NCBI GenBank assembly: GCA_003221295.1 | Contig: QHRA01000056.1 | Coordinates: forward strand, 1 to 34,485 | Length of the DNA: 34,485 nt | Reading direction: 5' to 3' | DNA from: Verrucomicrobiota bacterium | GTDB taxonomy: Bacteria; Verrucomicrobiota; Verrucomicrobiia; Chthoniobacterales; UBA10450 | Part shown: in pieces, positions 7,215-14,643 of the stretch | Numbering within the stretch: the first letter of the stretch is position 1 | Layout: each line of letters opens with the position of its first letter | The notes under the pieces: model-generated | What the model saw: the letters and a program-made list of their open reading frames with translations, nothing else | The model's database searches: none | Told to the model about the DNA's origin: nothing | Translations under genes and position numbers: made by a program

Positions 7215-8792
7215 CTAGAATTGCAATTGGCCCGTAAAAGTTCCAGTTTTCTTAACGTCTTCGAACCACCCAGCAATCTTAAAACTGCTGATGCGCCCAC
7301 TGCCAGCGAGCGCTTCGTCATAGCGAATCTGCGTCGTTCCGTTAAGAAAGGCTGATTTGCCTGTAAAGCTTCCTACGAACTCGCCGCTGCCGCCACCTCC
7401 GGCGAGCTTCAAGTCCGCCCCCGGAGCGTAGACTGTTCCATAAAAGTCCGAGTTTCCGGCTAGAGTAAAGGTCTGAGTCGTTCCATCCGGTGGGCTAATT
7501 CCATAGATTTCCAAGCTCTTTGCCGTGTTGTTGTAATTAACCAATCCATTGCCAGAGAAGTTCAAATCCCCTGCCACATAGATTTTAACGTTGACTCCAT
7601 TTACGATAACAACCGAGCCATCGGTTGAGCCTGACCCTCTTGTAGTAAAATCTCCGGTTACATAGAGTTCGATGTAATTTTTGCTCGGATCGGGACTACC
7701 CCTCGTGGTGCCGAAATCAAACGTCACCTGCTTTCCACCTGAAAGTTTTATATTGCCAATACTTGCGATAGTACCGACCTGGTAACGAGCAGGACTTGTA
7801 GCGGTGCCTCCGGTGTAAGTCTTGGAATTATTAACCGATCCGCTTACAGTTGCGTTACTCCACTGCGGTGCATAAATGGGCTCAAGCGGTTCGTAATAAT
7901 CATTGATAATCTGACCCTTAACGTTAGACGTGTTTGTAACCGTGGCCCCATTTGCATCAGTGGCGCCGCCATTAGTAAGGACATCGCCGTAAACACTCGC
8001 GTTACCGATATTGGCGAATGGTGAATTGGTAGCGATATTGGCTGACAGAGGGACGTTGAAATTTGGAGCATCAAACTGTCCAATATTAGTCAGAAGATGT
8101 CCGTTGGAATCTCGAGCGTCTGGGAGACCGTTGACAGAACGAGTGGGATCGGCGGAGTTAAAAGAATCAACAAAGATGTTATGATTGTTTAAATTGATGG
8201 GTTGATCCGTTTTCAGCGGGCCCTGTGTGGTGTAAACCGGTTTGACCCATGCCTCGATCGTGCGGGTCGCTGTTCGGGTGGCGGTCCGCAGATTTAGTTT
8301 CCGCAATACAGCATCCGCGCTATCCATACTGAGAGATTTACCTCCCGGAAGTCCCACCGTTCCAACCGAGACGATGCAGTAGTAAGGCCTCGGGATTGTC
8401 TGCGTAGTGTTTTCATTCAGAGTCAACATATAGTCGGCATAGCTGTTAGATGCGCCAGATGGCCCTTCACCAGCATGGTTTAGGTACACCCTTATGGATG
8501 TAGATGTAGTCGTGCCGCTTGGAAACGGACTACTCCAAGCTATCGGACTAGGGCCCGCTAACGGAAGAGAATTTTGGGCCAATCCTTGCTCCAATTGGGC
8601 GATTCCCTGATGAACGCCGGCCTCAGCCGCAGCCAACGCTTCCTGCCAGGCCGACGCCTGGCTGACCGTCATGCGGCGATTATTCACATTCACAACAAGA
8701 GAGCTCGCCAGTAATGCCAGGATCGTAATAGTGATGATCACTGCAACGAGGGCGGACGCTGTGCGCGATTGGCTATTGCTTCGTATTTTCAT
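7215..8792 (-). CDS. PilX-like protein with long beta-rich C-terminal region, third gene of cassette 2
   Basis: A 525-residue paralogue of 4098-5732. The N-terminus has a leader MKIRSNSQSRTAS, a hydrophobic helix (ALVAVIITITILALLASSLV) and then ASAWQEALAAAEAGVHQGIA, the PilX-type AEAG motif. A long Gly/Asn/Ser/Thr-rich region follows, probably beta-helical or beta-sandwich. The end carries LEIYGISPPDGTTQTFTLAG and FYGTVYAPGADLKLAGGGG, closely matching the last ~100 residues of the cassette 1 protein. Start at 8792 follows from the alignment of both N-termini (MKIK.. and MKIR..). It is 49 nt downstream of the PilW-like gene. A surface-exposed or pilus-tip role is inferred from architecture only. 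Confidence 0.75.
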   Translation of the reverse strand: MKIRSNSQSRTASALVAVIITITILALLASSLVVNVNNRRMTVSQASAWQEALAAAEAGVHQGIAQLEQGLAQNSLPLAGPSPIAWSSPFPSGTTTSTSIRVYLNHAGEGPSGASNSYADYMLTLNENTTQTIPRPYYCIVSVGTVGLPGGKSLSMDSADAVLRKLNLRTATRTATRTIEAWVKPVYTTQGPLKTDQPINLNNHNIFVDSFNSADPTRSVNGLPDARDSNGHLLTNIGQFDAPNFNVPLSANIATNSPFANIGNASVYGDVLTNGGATDANGATVTNTSNVKGQIINDYYEPLEPIYAPQWSNATVSGSVNNSKTYTGGTATSPARYQVGTIASIGNIKLSGGKQVTFDFGTTRGSPDPSKNYIELYVTGDFTTRGSGSTDGSVVIVNGVNVKIYVAGDLNFSGNGLVNYNNTAKSLEIYGISPPDGTTQTFTLAGNSDFYGTVYAPGADLKLAGGGGSGEFVGSFTGKSAFLNGTTQIRYDEALAGSGRISSFKIAGWFEDVKKTGTFTGQLQF

Positions 8793-8841
8793 AATGGTTA
8801 ACTGGAACGCTATCTGACCAGACGTGGTCAGAAATACTTCG

Positions 8842-9639
8842 TCACTTAAAAGTTGCCTCTCTTAGAAATACCGTATCATTCAAAATTGATTTGTTTCCGG
8901 GGTGACGAGAATCGGGACTCGCCTCAATTCTGACTACGACGGCGGTATCCGAAGAGCTAATCAGTTGCATATCCTTGTTCGTGAATGTCACCTTTAAAAT
9001 ATTGTTTGGGTCAGAGAGACTTGCACTGGAGTAGTTCGTAAAGCTGCCAACCTCGCGACTAGCGGTGTTGGCGGCCGCGGGTAATGGTTGGGATAAGGCT
9101 AGTGTCGAAGTCGCTGGCGCAGTGTACGGCCAATCAATCTGGCGAACAATCGTTCGCTTGGTTCCACTCGCGCCATATCTATAAGTCACGGCTATTGCCA
9201 CTTGTTGTCCGCTGCTATCCCTATATTGCATACCTCCGGTCGTCGGATAGACTCCTGGCTCGACCCGGAGAGCGAAGCGAGCGGGATCGCCTGCAAGCGG
9301 TCCGGTTGTCTCGTAAGCCGGAGAGGGACTTGGATTCGGTTGGTATCGCATGGGGATCGTCAATGTCAGTGGAAGCGTGTTCGTGAGACCGTCCGCACTT
9401 ATCGTGAATGATTTGGCGGTAGCATTGCGGAGATCCGCTGCCAAAGAATCGAGCACGCGCAGCTGACTGTTTCGCGCGTCGGCCCAAGAAGTGGTTGAGG
9501 CAAAACCACGTTGCAGCGCGACGGATGAACCGTAGCACACAGAAAGAACAATTCCGAGAATGGCCAAAGCAATCATTATCTCCGGCAGCGTCATTCCCGC
9601 AGCCGCTCTTTGCTTGTAGGATACGGGTCGCGCGATCAT
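8842..9639 (-). CDS. PilW/GspJ-like prepilin, second gene of cassette 2
   Basis: A 265-residue protein with leader MIARPVSYKQRAAAG and MTLPEIMIALAILGIVLSVC: a canonical class III prepilin signal with Gly at -1 and Glu at +5. The next helix contains NSQLRVLDSLAADLRNATAK, equivalent to QIRIVDYLARDVRRG in the cassette 1 paralogue. Such minor pseudopilins are cleaved by a prepilin peptidase (not encoded in this window) and join an inner-membrane assembly complex. It overlaps the upstream prepilin gene by 4 nt (ATGA), exactly as in cassette 1. At 265 residues it is longer than its 205-residue paralogue; the extra length lies in the soluble domain. Confidence 0.8.
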   Translation of the reverse strand: MIARPVSYKQRAAAGMTLPEIMIALAILGIVLSVCYGSSVALQRGFASTTSWADARNSQLRVLDSLAADLRNATAKSFTISADGLTNTLPLTLTIPMRYQPNPSPSPAYETTGPLAGDPARFALRVEPGVYPTTGGMQYRDSSGQQVAIAVTYRYGASGTKRTIVRQIDWPYTAPATSTLALSQPLPAAANTASREVGSFTNYSSASLSDPNNILKVTFTNKDMQLISSSDTAVVVRIEASPDSRHPGNKSILNDTVFLREATFK

Positions 9640-10259
9640 CGGGTTTTGGTCCCCGATTTACTGATCAAGGTCGATAATTGACGCTGATGGGTCGTCGCCG
9701 AGGTAACCCACTCGGTCGTAACTTCTACCCGGATCAATCTTTCACCGAGGATGCTGCTCGGAGCAGAGGGACTGATGGCGGGTGTTCCTGTGCCTATCTT
9801 GGTCACGGAAAAGAATGGGGTGGAACCCGGCGTGGGACTTGGAGATGGAGTCGGTGCTGGAAGGGGCGAAGTCTGCGGAACAGCAGCGGGATAAATGCTT
9901 ATGACTTCTCTGGAAATCGTCGAAGCATTATCCGAGGAAGTGGGCGTATTTAGCAGCGTCGCGATGTTGGATGGGGCGGTGGTGTTATACCAGTTGAGAT
10001 TTCTTATCTGATCGATTCGCGCGATGCTATTTTGCTCCGCGATCGCGGCGGTGTCGCCAGCTTTCGCCTCTTTTACGGTAGTTCCGTAAAGAGCATATAA
10101 ACTCGCCAGCGCGAGCACGAGCAACGCCCCTGCGATGGCAACCTCGACCAGCGTGGTTCCTCGTTCGTGTTGCGCGAGCATTTTTCGGCGCCTTTTCAGA
10201 GGGTTGGAATCGCTGGTCAGAGCGCCAACCTTTTCGTCAATGTTTGAATCGATTCCCAT
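9636..10259 (-). CDS. PilV-like prepilin, first gene of cassette 2
   Basis: A 207-residue product from ATG 10259. It has a long charged leader (MGIDSNIDEKVGALTSDSNP followed by LKRRRKMLAQHERG), then TTLVEVAIAGALLVLALASL with Gly at -1 and Glu at +5, a canonical type IV prepilin signal. The C-terminal half contains a Pro/Ser/Thr linker (SPLPAPTPSPSPTPGS). The open frame extends upstream to 10442, but that would place the start before the sigma-54 promoter. ATG 10259 has a good Shine-Dalgarno sequence (AGAGGA, 5 nt spacer) and lies about 34 nt after the predicted transcription start. ATG 10157 inside the leader is a further alternative that would give a conventional short leader. Paralogue: 2967-3467. 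Confidence 0.75.
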   Translation of the reverse strand: MGIDSNIDEKVGALTSDSNPLKRRRKMLAQHERGTTLVEVAIAGALLVLALASLYALYGTTVKEAKAGDTAAIAEQNSIARIDQIRNLNWYNTTAPSNIATLLNTPTSSDNASTISREVISIYPAAVPQTSPLPAPTPSPSPTPGSTPFFSVTKIGTGTPAISPSAPSSILGERLIRVEVTTEWVTSATTHQRQLSTLISKSGTKTR

Positions 10260-10304
10260 GAATATCCTCTGGCCACAGGCCATAGTTATGGAAATTCTGG
10301 ATAT

Positions 10305-10320
10305 AGCAACACTGGTGCCA
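10305..10320 (-). promoter_or_regulatory. Sigma-54 (-24/-12) promoter of pseudopilin cassette 2
   Basis: Read on the minus strand, 10320 to 10305 is TGGCACCAGTGTTGCT, a full match to TGGCAC-N5-TTGCT with GG and GC 10 nt apart. Transcription would begin near 10294, giving a ~34-nt leader that contains AGAGGA before ATG 10259. It is one of the most convincing regulatory sites in the window and implies an RpoN-dependent activator. Confidence 0.85.
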
Positions 10321-10452
10321 CTTGAGAGGACTCCTTGGGTCCAAACGACCCCCGCCGCTCCCTTAGCGCAGCTGAGGAGATTGTTCAGTGCTTTGACTCG
10401 AGGCATCACCTGTCCGTAATAGCCAGCGATGGAGTGAGCCACAAAGACAAGA

Positions 10453-10482
10453 TTTACATGGTCCCGTCCTAATAGCTATAAT
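10453..10482 (+). promoter_or_regulatory. Sigma-70-like promoter toward rpoZ
   Basis: TTTACA (10453-10458) and TATAAT (10477-10482) are separated by 18 nt, a near-consensus housekeeping promoter. It faces rpoZ, whose start is about 310 nt downstream, with no convincing gene between. Confidence 0.45.
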
Positions 10483-10800
10483 TACCATGTTTAATCCAAC
10501 GGGCGATCGTGCCTCGGTTGTCCACCGATATCGCCGAGAAGATTCTACTGGGACCAATGTCGCCGGGCCGTGGCCGATCCTTGCGATTTCCTCATCGGGG
10601 ACGGGCCGCGTCCTCGGACACATTCCGAACATTGAGTTCACAAATCGTTTGACAAGGGCGCGCTTGCTTCTCACATTCACCATTTCTTTTTCGTCGCGAT
10701 GCTCGGCTCTCGTCTTTTCCCTGGTCCCATTTCGTCCTGCGCGCCGACGATTCTCCAGTTCCCGGCGGAGCCTACCCGCGCCGTCCATACCTTGCGCATT

Positions 10801-11016
10801 ATGACGACTCAACTCTTGCAGGAAGCCAGCCAGATCATTCCCAACCCGCAACTGCTTATCAACGTTGTATCCAAGCGCGTGCGTCAGCTTGGTCTTGGGC
10901 ATCGGCCAATGGTCGAGACTGGCCCGCGGGCATCGCTCACCGACATTGCTCTTAAGGAAATCATTGCCGGCAAACTCACTTTTGAAGAGCAGAGCGCGTC
11001 CACCGACGGCGCGTGA
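10801..11016 (+). CDS. rpoZ: RNA polymerase omega subunit
   Basis: A 71-residue protein from ATG 10801, the conserved start of the family. SQIIPNPQLLINVVSKRVRQ and the downstream block GPRASLTDIALKEIIAGKL correspond to the omega core that clamps the C-terminal part of the beta-prime subunit and helps polymerase assembly. The open frame extends upstream to 10699, but those 34 codons have no family similarity. A possible sigma-70 promoter lies at 10453-10482. It is followed immediately by the damaged smpB gene and thpR in the same direction, so the three may share a transcript. The short acidic/Ser-rich tail is normal for the family. Confidence 0.9.
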   Translation: MTTQLLQEASQIIPNPQLLINVVSKRVRQLGLGHRPMVETGPRASLTDIALKEIIAGKLTFEEQSASTDGA

Positions 11017-11019
11017 TTT

Positions 11020-11438
11020 TTGGCTAACATCGCTCGGTTAATGACTGCCGAGACGATTCTCAAAGCGAGGTCAAATCGATCCGGGCAGGAAAGGCCAACA
11101 TCAACGATGCCTTCGCGCGCATCGAAAATGGTGAAGCCTTCCTCTATAATGCCGACATCCAGCCTTACGAACGCGCCAGTCACGAAATTCCGTCAGCGAA
11201 ACGAGTGCGCAAACTCTTGCTCCACCGCGCTGAGATCGACAAGCTCTATGGCGAAACCCAGGTAGGCGGCCGCGCCCTGGTCCTTCTCAATCTGCACTGG
11301 AAAAACGGCAAACTGAAAGCCGAGATAGCAGTCGCGCAGGGAAAAGTCGCGCGCGATAAACGTGCCGATTTGAAAAAGCGAGCCACCGATCGCGAAACCG
11401 CCCGCGAAGTCGCGCGCTTCAATCGCAAGCATGGATGA
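11020..11438 (+). pseudogene. smpB: SmpB (tmRNA-binding protein), 5' end disrupted
   Basis: From 11067 to the TGA at 11436-11438 the frame reads as a normal SmpB: EVKSIRAGKANINDAFARIE, then GEAFLYNADIQPYERASHEI, KRVRKLLLHRAEIDKLYGET, LNLHWKNGKLKAEIAVAQGK and the basic tail DKRADLKKRATDRETAREVA. SmpB binds tmRNA and delivers it to stalled ribosomes. Upstream, however, this frame has a stop at 11025 and no ATG, GTG or TTG before 11205. The expected N-terminus appears to survive in another frame as L/M-A-N-I-A from TTG 11020. In relatives roughly 95-100 nt separate that start from the EVKS codons; here only 47 nt do. About 50 nt, including the first beta strands, therefore seem to be missing with loss of frame. 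Either a genuine lesion or a sequence error. Confidence 0.75.
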
Positions 11439-11460
11439 CGAGAGCGCCGGCCCAAACTTC

Positions 11461-12015
11461 ATGAGCACGCAACGCCTCTTCGTTGCCATCGATTATCCCG
11501 ACGAAATCGCGGAACGTTTGGCCGCGCTCGATCCCCACTACCGCGGTTTGATTTTTTCACCACCCGCGCAAATGCATCTCACTCTCGCCTTTTTTGCCGC
11601 GGTCGAAAAAAGCACCGCCGCCGCGCTCGAAGAGAAACTCGCTGCCATCTCCTTTCGTTCCTTTTTTCTTCCCGTTGCCGGACTGGGCGTTTTTTCAAGA
11701 AAAGGGATGCCTCAGATTCTCTGGATTGGGGTCGGCCATGCGCACCCGCACCTTTTCCAACTGCATAAGCGCGTGAGCGAGGCTGCCTTGGCTTGCCACT
11801 TACCGATCGAAGAGCGCGCTTGGACGCCACATTTTACCATCGCTCGCGCTCGTGGCATTTCGAAAGCGCTCGTTGACTTATTCTTAAAAAAGCATCGTGA
11901 TTATGATGCCGGCCTCGTCCGTATCGCGTCTTTCACGCTCTATGAAAGCAAACTTACCGCTGGTGGCGCCATTCACCGAGAAGTGCGAATTATTCGCGCG
12001 GACGACTCGAGCTAA
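11461..12015 (+). CDS. thpR: RNA 2',3'-cyclic phosphodiesterase (2H family)
   Basis: A 184-residue protein with the two catalytic HxTx motifs of the 2H phosphoesterase superfamily, HLTL at residues 39-42 and HFTI at 124-127, at the usual spacing. The start MSTQRLFVAID fits the family's RLFVAxxxP opening. ThpR-like enzymes open 2',3'-cyclic phosphates to 2'-phosphates and can act as RNA ligases in vitro; the physiological substrate is unclear. An in-frame ATG at 11431 overlaps the smpB stop and would add ten non-conserved residues, so 11461 is preferred, although neither has a clear ribosome binding site. Its stop is overlapped by the convergent lipoprotein gene. Confidence 0.85.
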   Translation: MSTQRLFVAIDYPDEIAERLAALDPHYRGLIFSPPAQMHLTLAFFAAVEKSTAAALEEKLAAISFRSFFLPVAGLGVFSRKGMPQILWIGVGHAHPHLFQLHKRVSEAALACHLPIEERAWTPHFTIARARGISKALVDLFLKKHRDYDAGLVRIASFTLYESKLTAGGAIHREVRIIRADDSS

Positions 12016-12266
12016 CGAGACAGATCCTCCGGAGGCGCGACCATGCCGGTCAACCGCGGGAATGGTTCTCCAGAGGATCGATCGATCGTTTTTTGTTGCG
12101 GTTCGCAGCAAGGTCCAATTCTTCCAGTCAGCTGACCTTGCTTAGTTGGCTGGTTTTGCGTCTCGCAGGAACTAAAAGCGAGAGGCGAAAAGATCGCGAA
12201 AACCCACGCCAGTGCGCGCCGCAGCGGGCGATGAAGCGCGTAACGCAATGTGTCCCTTTGCGTCAT
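12012..12266 (-). CDS. Small putative lipoprotein
   Basis: ATG 12266 gives 84 residues: MTQRDTLRYALHRPLRRALA, then a hydrophobic segment WVFAIFSPLAFSSC ending in a lipobox-like AFSSC, then a polar region with no recognised domain (ETQNQPTKQGQLTGRIGPC and so on). If processed, Cys 34 would be the lipidated residue, leaving a mature peptide of about 50 residues. The Phe at -3 is a weaker lipobox residue than Leu. The stop codon overlaps the end of thpR in convergent orientation. No family recognised and no strong ribosome binding site; it could be a chance frame. Confidence 0.4.
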   Translation of the reverse strand: MTQRDTLRYALHRPLRRALAWVFAIFSPLAFSSCETQNQPTKQGQLTGRIGPCCEPQQKTIDRSSGEPFPRLTGMVAPPEDLSR

Positions 12267-12513
12267 CAAGTTTCTATCTGGCCGGAGCGCGTAACTTGTT
12301 CAAACAGGTTCATTCCTTCCGCGCGCAATTAGCTGCTCTGCTCGACTGTATGCGGTGACATCGCCGACAGGTTGTGGACGTGCAGTTCGCATTGATCACA
12401 AAAGCGTGTCTTACGATTTCCCTGCATCTCTTGCCAAAGCTTTGGGCAAGGACTTTTGATTTCCAGCGGGGCAACCTTCGTTCTCGCTCGAAGTGTATTT
12501 AGTGACTTGGAAA
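12267..12513. other. Short intergenic region, no gene seen
   Basis: Between the small lipoprotein and the ATP-grasp-like gene there is no credible frame. A weak inverted repeat (TTGCC..GGGCAA around 12430-12451) lies downstream of the stop of 12514-13923 and could serve as its terminator, but no T-tract follows. Confidence 0.35.
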
Positions 12514-13923
12514 TTAAGACCGGCTTTTTAGATCGGCAACACTGGTCGGTATCATAATGCCATCCCGCATTCCGTGGATTAACTTCTTATCCGCCGGCAC
12601 AATTGTCGTTAGGGCGCCGCGCAATTTCACCCGATCGCCTTCGACAAAATAGTACGGGCACAAACGAACTCGGCCTTTTATCGATCGCACCTCGGCGTTT
12701 TCGTTTTCGTAATAACGATGCTCGAACAAGCTTCCCTTGTGGAATTGCTGCAAAATCGTTGGCTGCGCTGCAAAATTATTTAGCGCGTGGTCGATTCGTT
12801 TCTCCCACTCGCTGTGCGGTAAATCCGCCCCGAGCGCGACGCCGCGACTTCCCCATCCCAGCGGCGAGAAGCCGCTCACTTTCAAAAGCAAGTCGCGCTC
12901 TTTCTGGCTGAACTTCGCTGCCTCGCGCCAATCGTGAATCTCCAGTCGCGGAATCACCGCGTGTTGCGGCAACGGCGTCGGATCCAGCAACCAGGTGTAC
13001 GGGATGACCTCTTGCAATTTCAGGAAATATTTTTCGCCCAGCTCGCGTCGCCAGAATTCCCGCAACGGCTTGAGCCAGAAAAGCGCGAACCACATTTTCT
13101 CCTCCAAAAACGGTTTGATCGGCGGCGTCACCCGCACCTTTCCGTCACTAGCCGATTTCAGGAGCGCCTCGATCATCGGAATATTCGGCAGATCGAATAA
13201 CTCGAAGAATCGGTAAACATCGTGGCCTGGTTGTGGCTCATAATTTTCCGCTGCTAGAACGCGCCAATTCGATATTGGATGTTCGATGTTCGATGTTCGA
13301 TGTTGGTTCAATTGCGCCGCTAACCACTCCATCTCCGGCCGGTACGTTGCCGATTCTTCCGAAACCAGAATATCACCGCCATTCGGGAGCACGGTCTGGA
13401 ATCCATCAAGCATCCCGTCTTCGCCGCCGATCACATCCTGGCCGAGCGCCGAGTAGGTCCGATTTAACCAAGCGGTCAATCCGATTCCACCCGGCACGGA
13501 ATCAATCTCCGCAATGATGTAACTCTTCTCCGTCAGAATGAGATCGGGCCGAATAACGCGCGGCAATTCGTCGCGAAAAATTTTCTGCCGCGACAATTCG
13601 ACCAGTTTGGCCGGTTTCCCGGCATCGAGATATTTCGCGATCCATCCCGGGTGCTTCCCCCGAAAGCTCAGCTGATAAAGCTGATTACACGCGCGTTGGA
13701 AAACGAACAGACGATGGCCAAGTTGCTCCAGCTCGCTGACAAATTTCTCTGAAATCGGAAACGGATCCGGTGAGATCAGCCAATCCCTGTCCGCGAAAAG
13801 CCCTTCCGCGGGCAACGCGGCGCGGATGGCATCCAGTTTTTCGCTCTCGGCAGTCGCCGCGATGTTTGAGGTTTGATGTTTGAAGTTTGATTTCAAAACT
13901 GCATAGCCGCCATCAGTACCCAT
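12514..13923 (-). CDS. Conserved hypothetical, ATP-grasp-like
   Basis: A 469-residue soluble protein. The most telling blocks are DLILTEKSYIIAEIDSVPGG followed by IGLTAWLN around residue 130-160, EVIPYTWLLDPTPLPQHAVI in the middle, and a C-terminal GRVRLCPYYFVEGDRVKLRG. The EIDSVPGGIG and RxCPYYFV segments recall circularly permuted ATP-grasp ligases (glutathionylspermidine synthase-like), but I cannot prove the ATP site. Two stretches are made of heptamer repeats: NFKHQTSN near the N-terminus (13865-13892) and NQHRTSNIEHPISNW near residue 210 (13268-13309). The latter look like insertions tolerated by the fold. The start (ATG 13923) lies inside repeat DNA, so the natural start may be downstream. 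It is followed on the same strand, upstream side, by ruvA. Confidence 0.7.
   Translation of the reverse strand: MGTDGGYAVLKSNFKHQTSNIAATAESEKLDAIRAALPAEGLFADRDWLISPDPFPISEKFVSELEQLGHRLFVFQRACNQLYQLSFRGKHPGWIAKYLDAGKPAKLVELSRQKIFRDELPRVIRPDLILTEKSYIIAEIDSVPGGIGLTAWLNRTYSALGQDVIGGEDGMLDGFQTVLPNGGDILVSEESATYRPEMEWLAAQLNQHRTSNIEHPISNWRVLAAENYEPQPGHDVYRFFELFDLPNIPMIEALLKSASDGKVRVTPPIKPFLEEKMWFALFWLKPLREFWRRELGEKYFLKLQEVIPYTWLLDPTPLPQHAVIPRLEIHDWREAAKFSQKERDLLLKVSGFSPLGWGSRGVALGADLPHSEWEKRIDHALNNFAAQPTILQQFHKGSLFEHRYYENENAEVRSIKGRVRLCPYYFVEGDRVKLRGALTTIVPADKKLIHGMRDGIMIPTSVADLKSRS
13268..13309. repeat. Heptamer array TTCGATG inside a coding sequence
   Basis: Six consecutive 7-bp units: TTCGATA, TTGGATG, three exact TTCGATG and a diverged TTGGTTC. 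On the coding (minus) strand it reads in frame as H-R-T-S-N-I-E-H-P-I-S-N within the ATP-grasp-like protein. Confidence 0.85.
13865..13892. repeat. Heptamer array TTTGATG near the 5' end of the ATP-grasp-like gene
   Basis: Four units TTTGAGG, TTTGATG, TTTGAAG, TTTGATT with a strict 7-bp period, inside the first 20 codons of 12514-13923. A mirrored array lies at 13921-13948. Confidence 0.75.
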
Positions 13924-13948
13924 CAAACATCAAGCGTCGAACATCAAA
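13921..13948. repeat. Inverted heptamer array CATCAAA between ruvA and the ATP-grasp-like gene
   Basis: Units CATCAAA, CATCAAG, CGTCGAA, CATCAAA: the reverse complement of the TTTGATG/TTCGATG heptamer. Together with 13865-13892 it forms a large inverted arrangement around the start codon of the downstream gene. Confidence 0.75.
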
Positions 13949-13955
13949 CTTCCAG

Positions 13956-14570
13956 TCAGCGTCCGCTCGCGAATTTCTTGAGCGCCATCTTCACCAGCTC
14001 CTCGGCCGACTTCCCCGCGCCCTCGCGTTCCTGTAAATCGCGCACCAGCTTGTGGGCATCGACCTGCTTGTAACCGAGCGCGATTAACGCTAGCACCGCT
14101 TCGTTCGCCTGTTCTTGCTCCGGCGTCGGTGCATGCGTCGCGCTCGCCGCTTCCCACGCTGCCGCGACGCCGACCCTGTCTTTCAACTCCAGCACCATTC
14201 GCTCCGCCGTTTTCTTTCCTACACCGCTGATCTTCGAAAGCAACGCGACATCGTTGTTCACCACCGCAGCTTTGAAATTGTTCACGCTCATTCCACTCAA
14301 CACCGCCAGCGCCAGTTTTGGTCCAATCCCGCTGACGTGATTGACCAGCAAGCGAAAGAGATCGCGCTCCGGCGCGCTCATGAATCCGTAGAGAATCTGC
14401 GCATCCTCGCGCACGTGCAGATGCGTGAGAATTTCAATCGGCTGCCCGACTCCGGGAAGTTTGTCGTAACTCGAAAGCGGAATAAAAACCTCGTAGCCAA
14501 CACCGCCAACATCGATCGTCGCCTGCGTCGGGAGCGCGTGCGCCAGGCGGCCACGAAGAAATGTGATCAT
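13956..14570 (-). CDS. ruvA: Holliday junction DNA helicase subunit RuvA
   Basis: 204 residues, the normal family length. Domain I (OB fold, about 1-62) opens with MITFLRGRLAHALPTQATID and contains VGGVGYEVFIPLSSY; helix-hairpin-helix motifs follow at about 79-94 (VSGIGPKLALAVLSGM) and 114-129 (ISGVGKKTAERMVLEL). The flexible linker is Ala/Glu-rich, and domain III (about 155-204, ANEAVLALIALGYKQVDAHK) binds RuvB. RuvA tetramers hold the four-way junction while RuvB drives branch migration. The open frame extends to 14606, but ATG 14570 matches the family and has AGGGA eight bases upstream. ruvB and ruvC are not adjacent. The stop is close to a heptamer array. Confidence 0.95.
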   Translation of the reverse strand: MITFLRGRLAHALPTQATIDVGGVGYEVFIPLSSYDKLPGVGQPIEILTHLHVREDAQILYGFMSAPERDLFRLLVNHVSGIGPKLALAVLSGMSVNNFKAAVVNNDVALLSKISGVGKKTAERMVLELKDRVGVAAAWEAASATHAPTPEQEQANEAVLALIALGYKQVDAHKLVRDLQEREGAGKSAEELVKMALKKFASGR

Positions 14571-14619
14571 GCGGGGAATCCCTAACTGCGACGCGGAAAT
14601 CTGCAAAGCAACAATTCAC

Positions 14620-14643
14620 GTCATCCCGAGCGCTCGGGATGAC
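14620..14643. repeat. 24-bp perfect palindrome (GTCATCCCGAG family)
   Basis: GTCATCCCGAGC is followed directly by its exact complement, with no loop. It lies between the end of the ArnT-like gene (stop at 14645-14643) and the ruvA start, and shares the GTCATCCCGAG arm with the longer palindrome at 18133-18224. Confidence 0.8.

Larger units (their letters stand above)
10260..10800. other. Divergent intergenic region between cassette 2 and rpoZ
   Basis: No credible gene. The frame at 10487-10804 overlaps the rpoZ start by 4 nt, but its product is Arg/Ser-rich with no recognisable fold. The region holds a sigma-54 promoter for cassette 2 on the minus strand (10305-10320) and, on the plus strand, a sigma-70-like promoter (10453-10482). 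A second -35-like hexamer TTGACA at 10649-10654 has a poor -10 partner. If transcription starts near 10489, rpoZ would carry a leader of about 310 nt. Confidence 0.5.

Noticed and set aside
10260-10442. N-terminal extension of the cassette 2 PilV-like protein up to 10442
   Set aside because: It would start upstream of the sigma-54 promoter; ATG 10259 has a ribosome binding site and fits the predicted transcript.
10487-10804. Frame overlapping the rpoZ start by 4 nt
   Set aside because: The ATGA overlap suggests coupling, but the product is Arg/Ser-rich without a fold; rpoZ is usually preceded by gmk, and no nucleotide-binding motif is present here.
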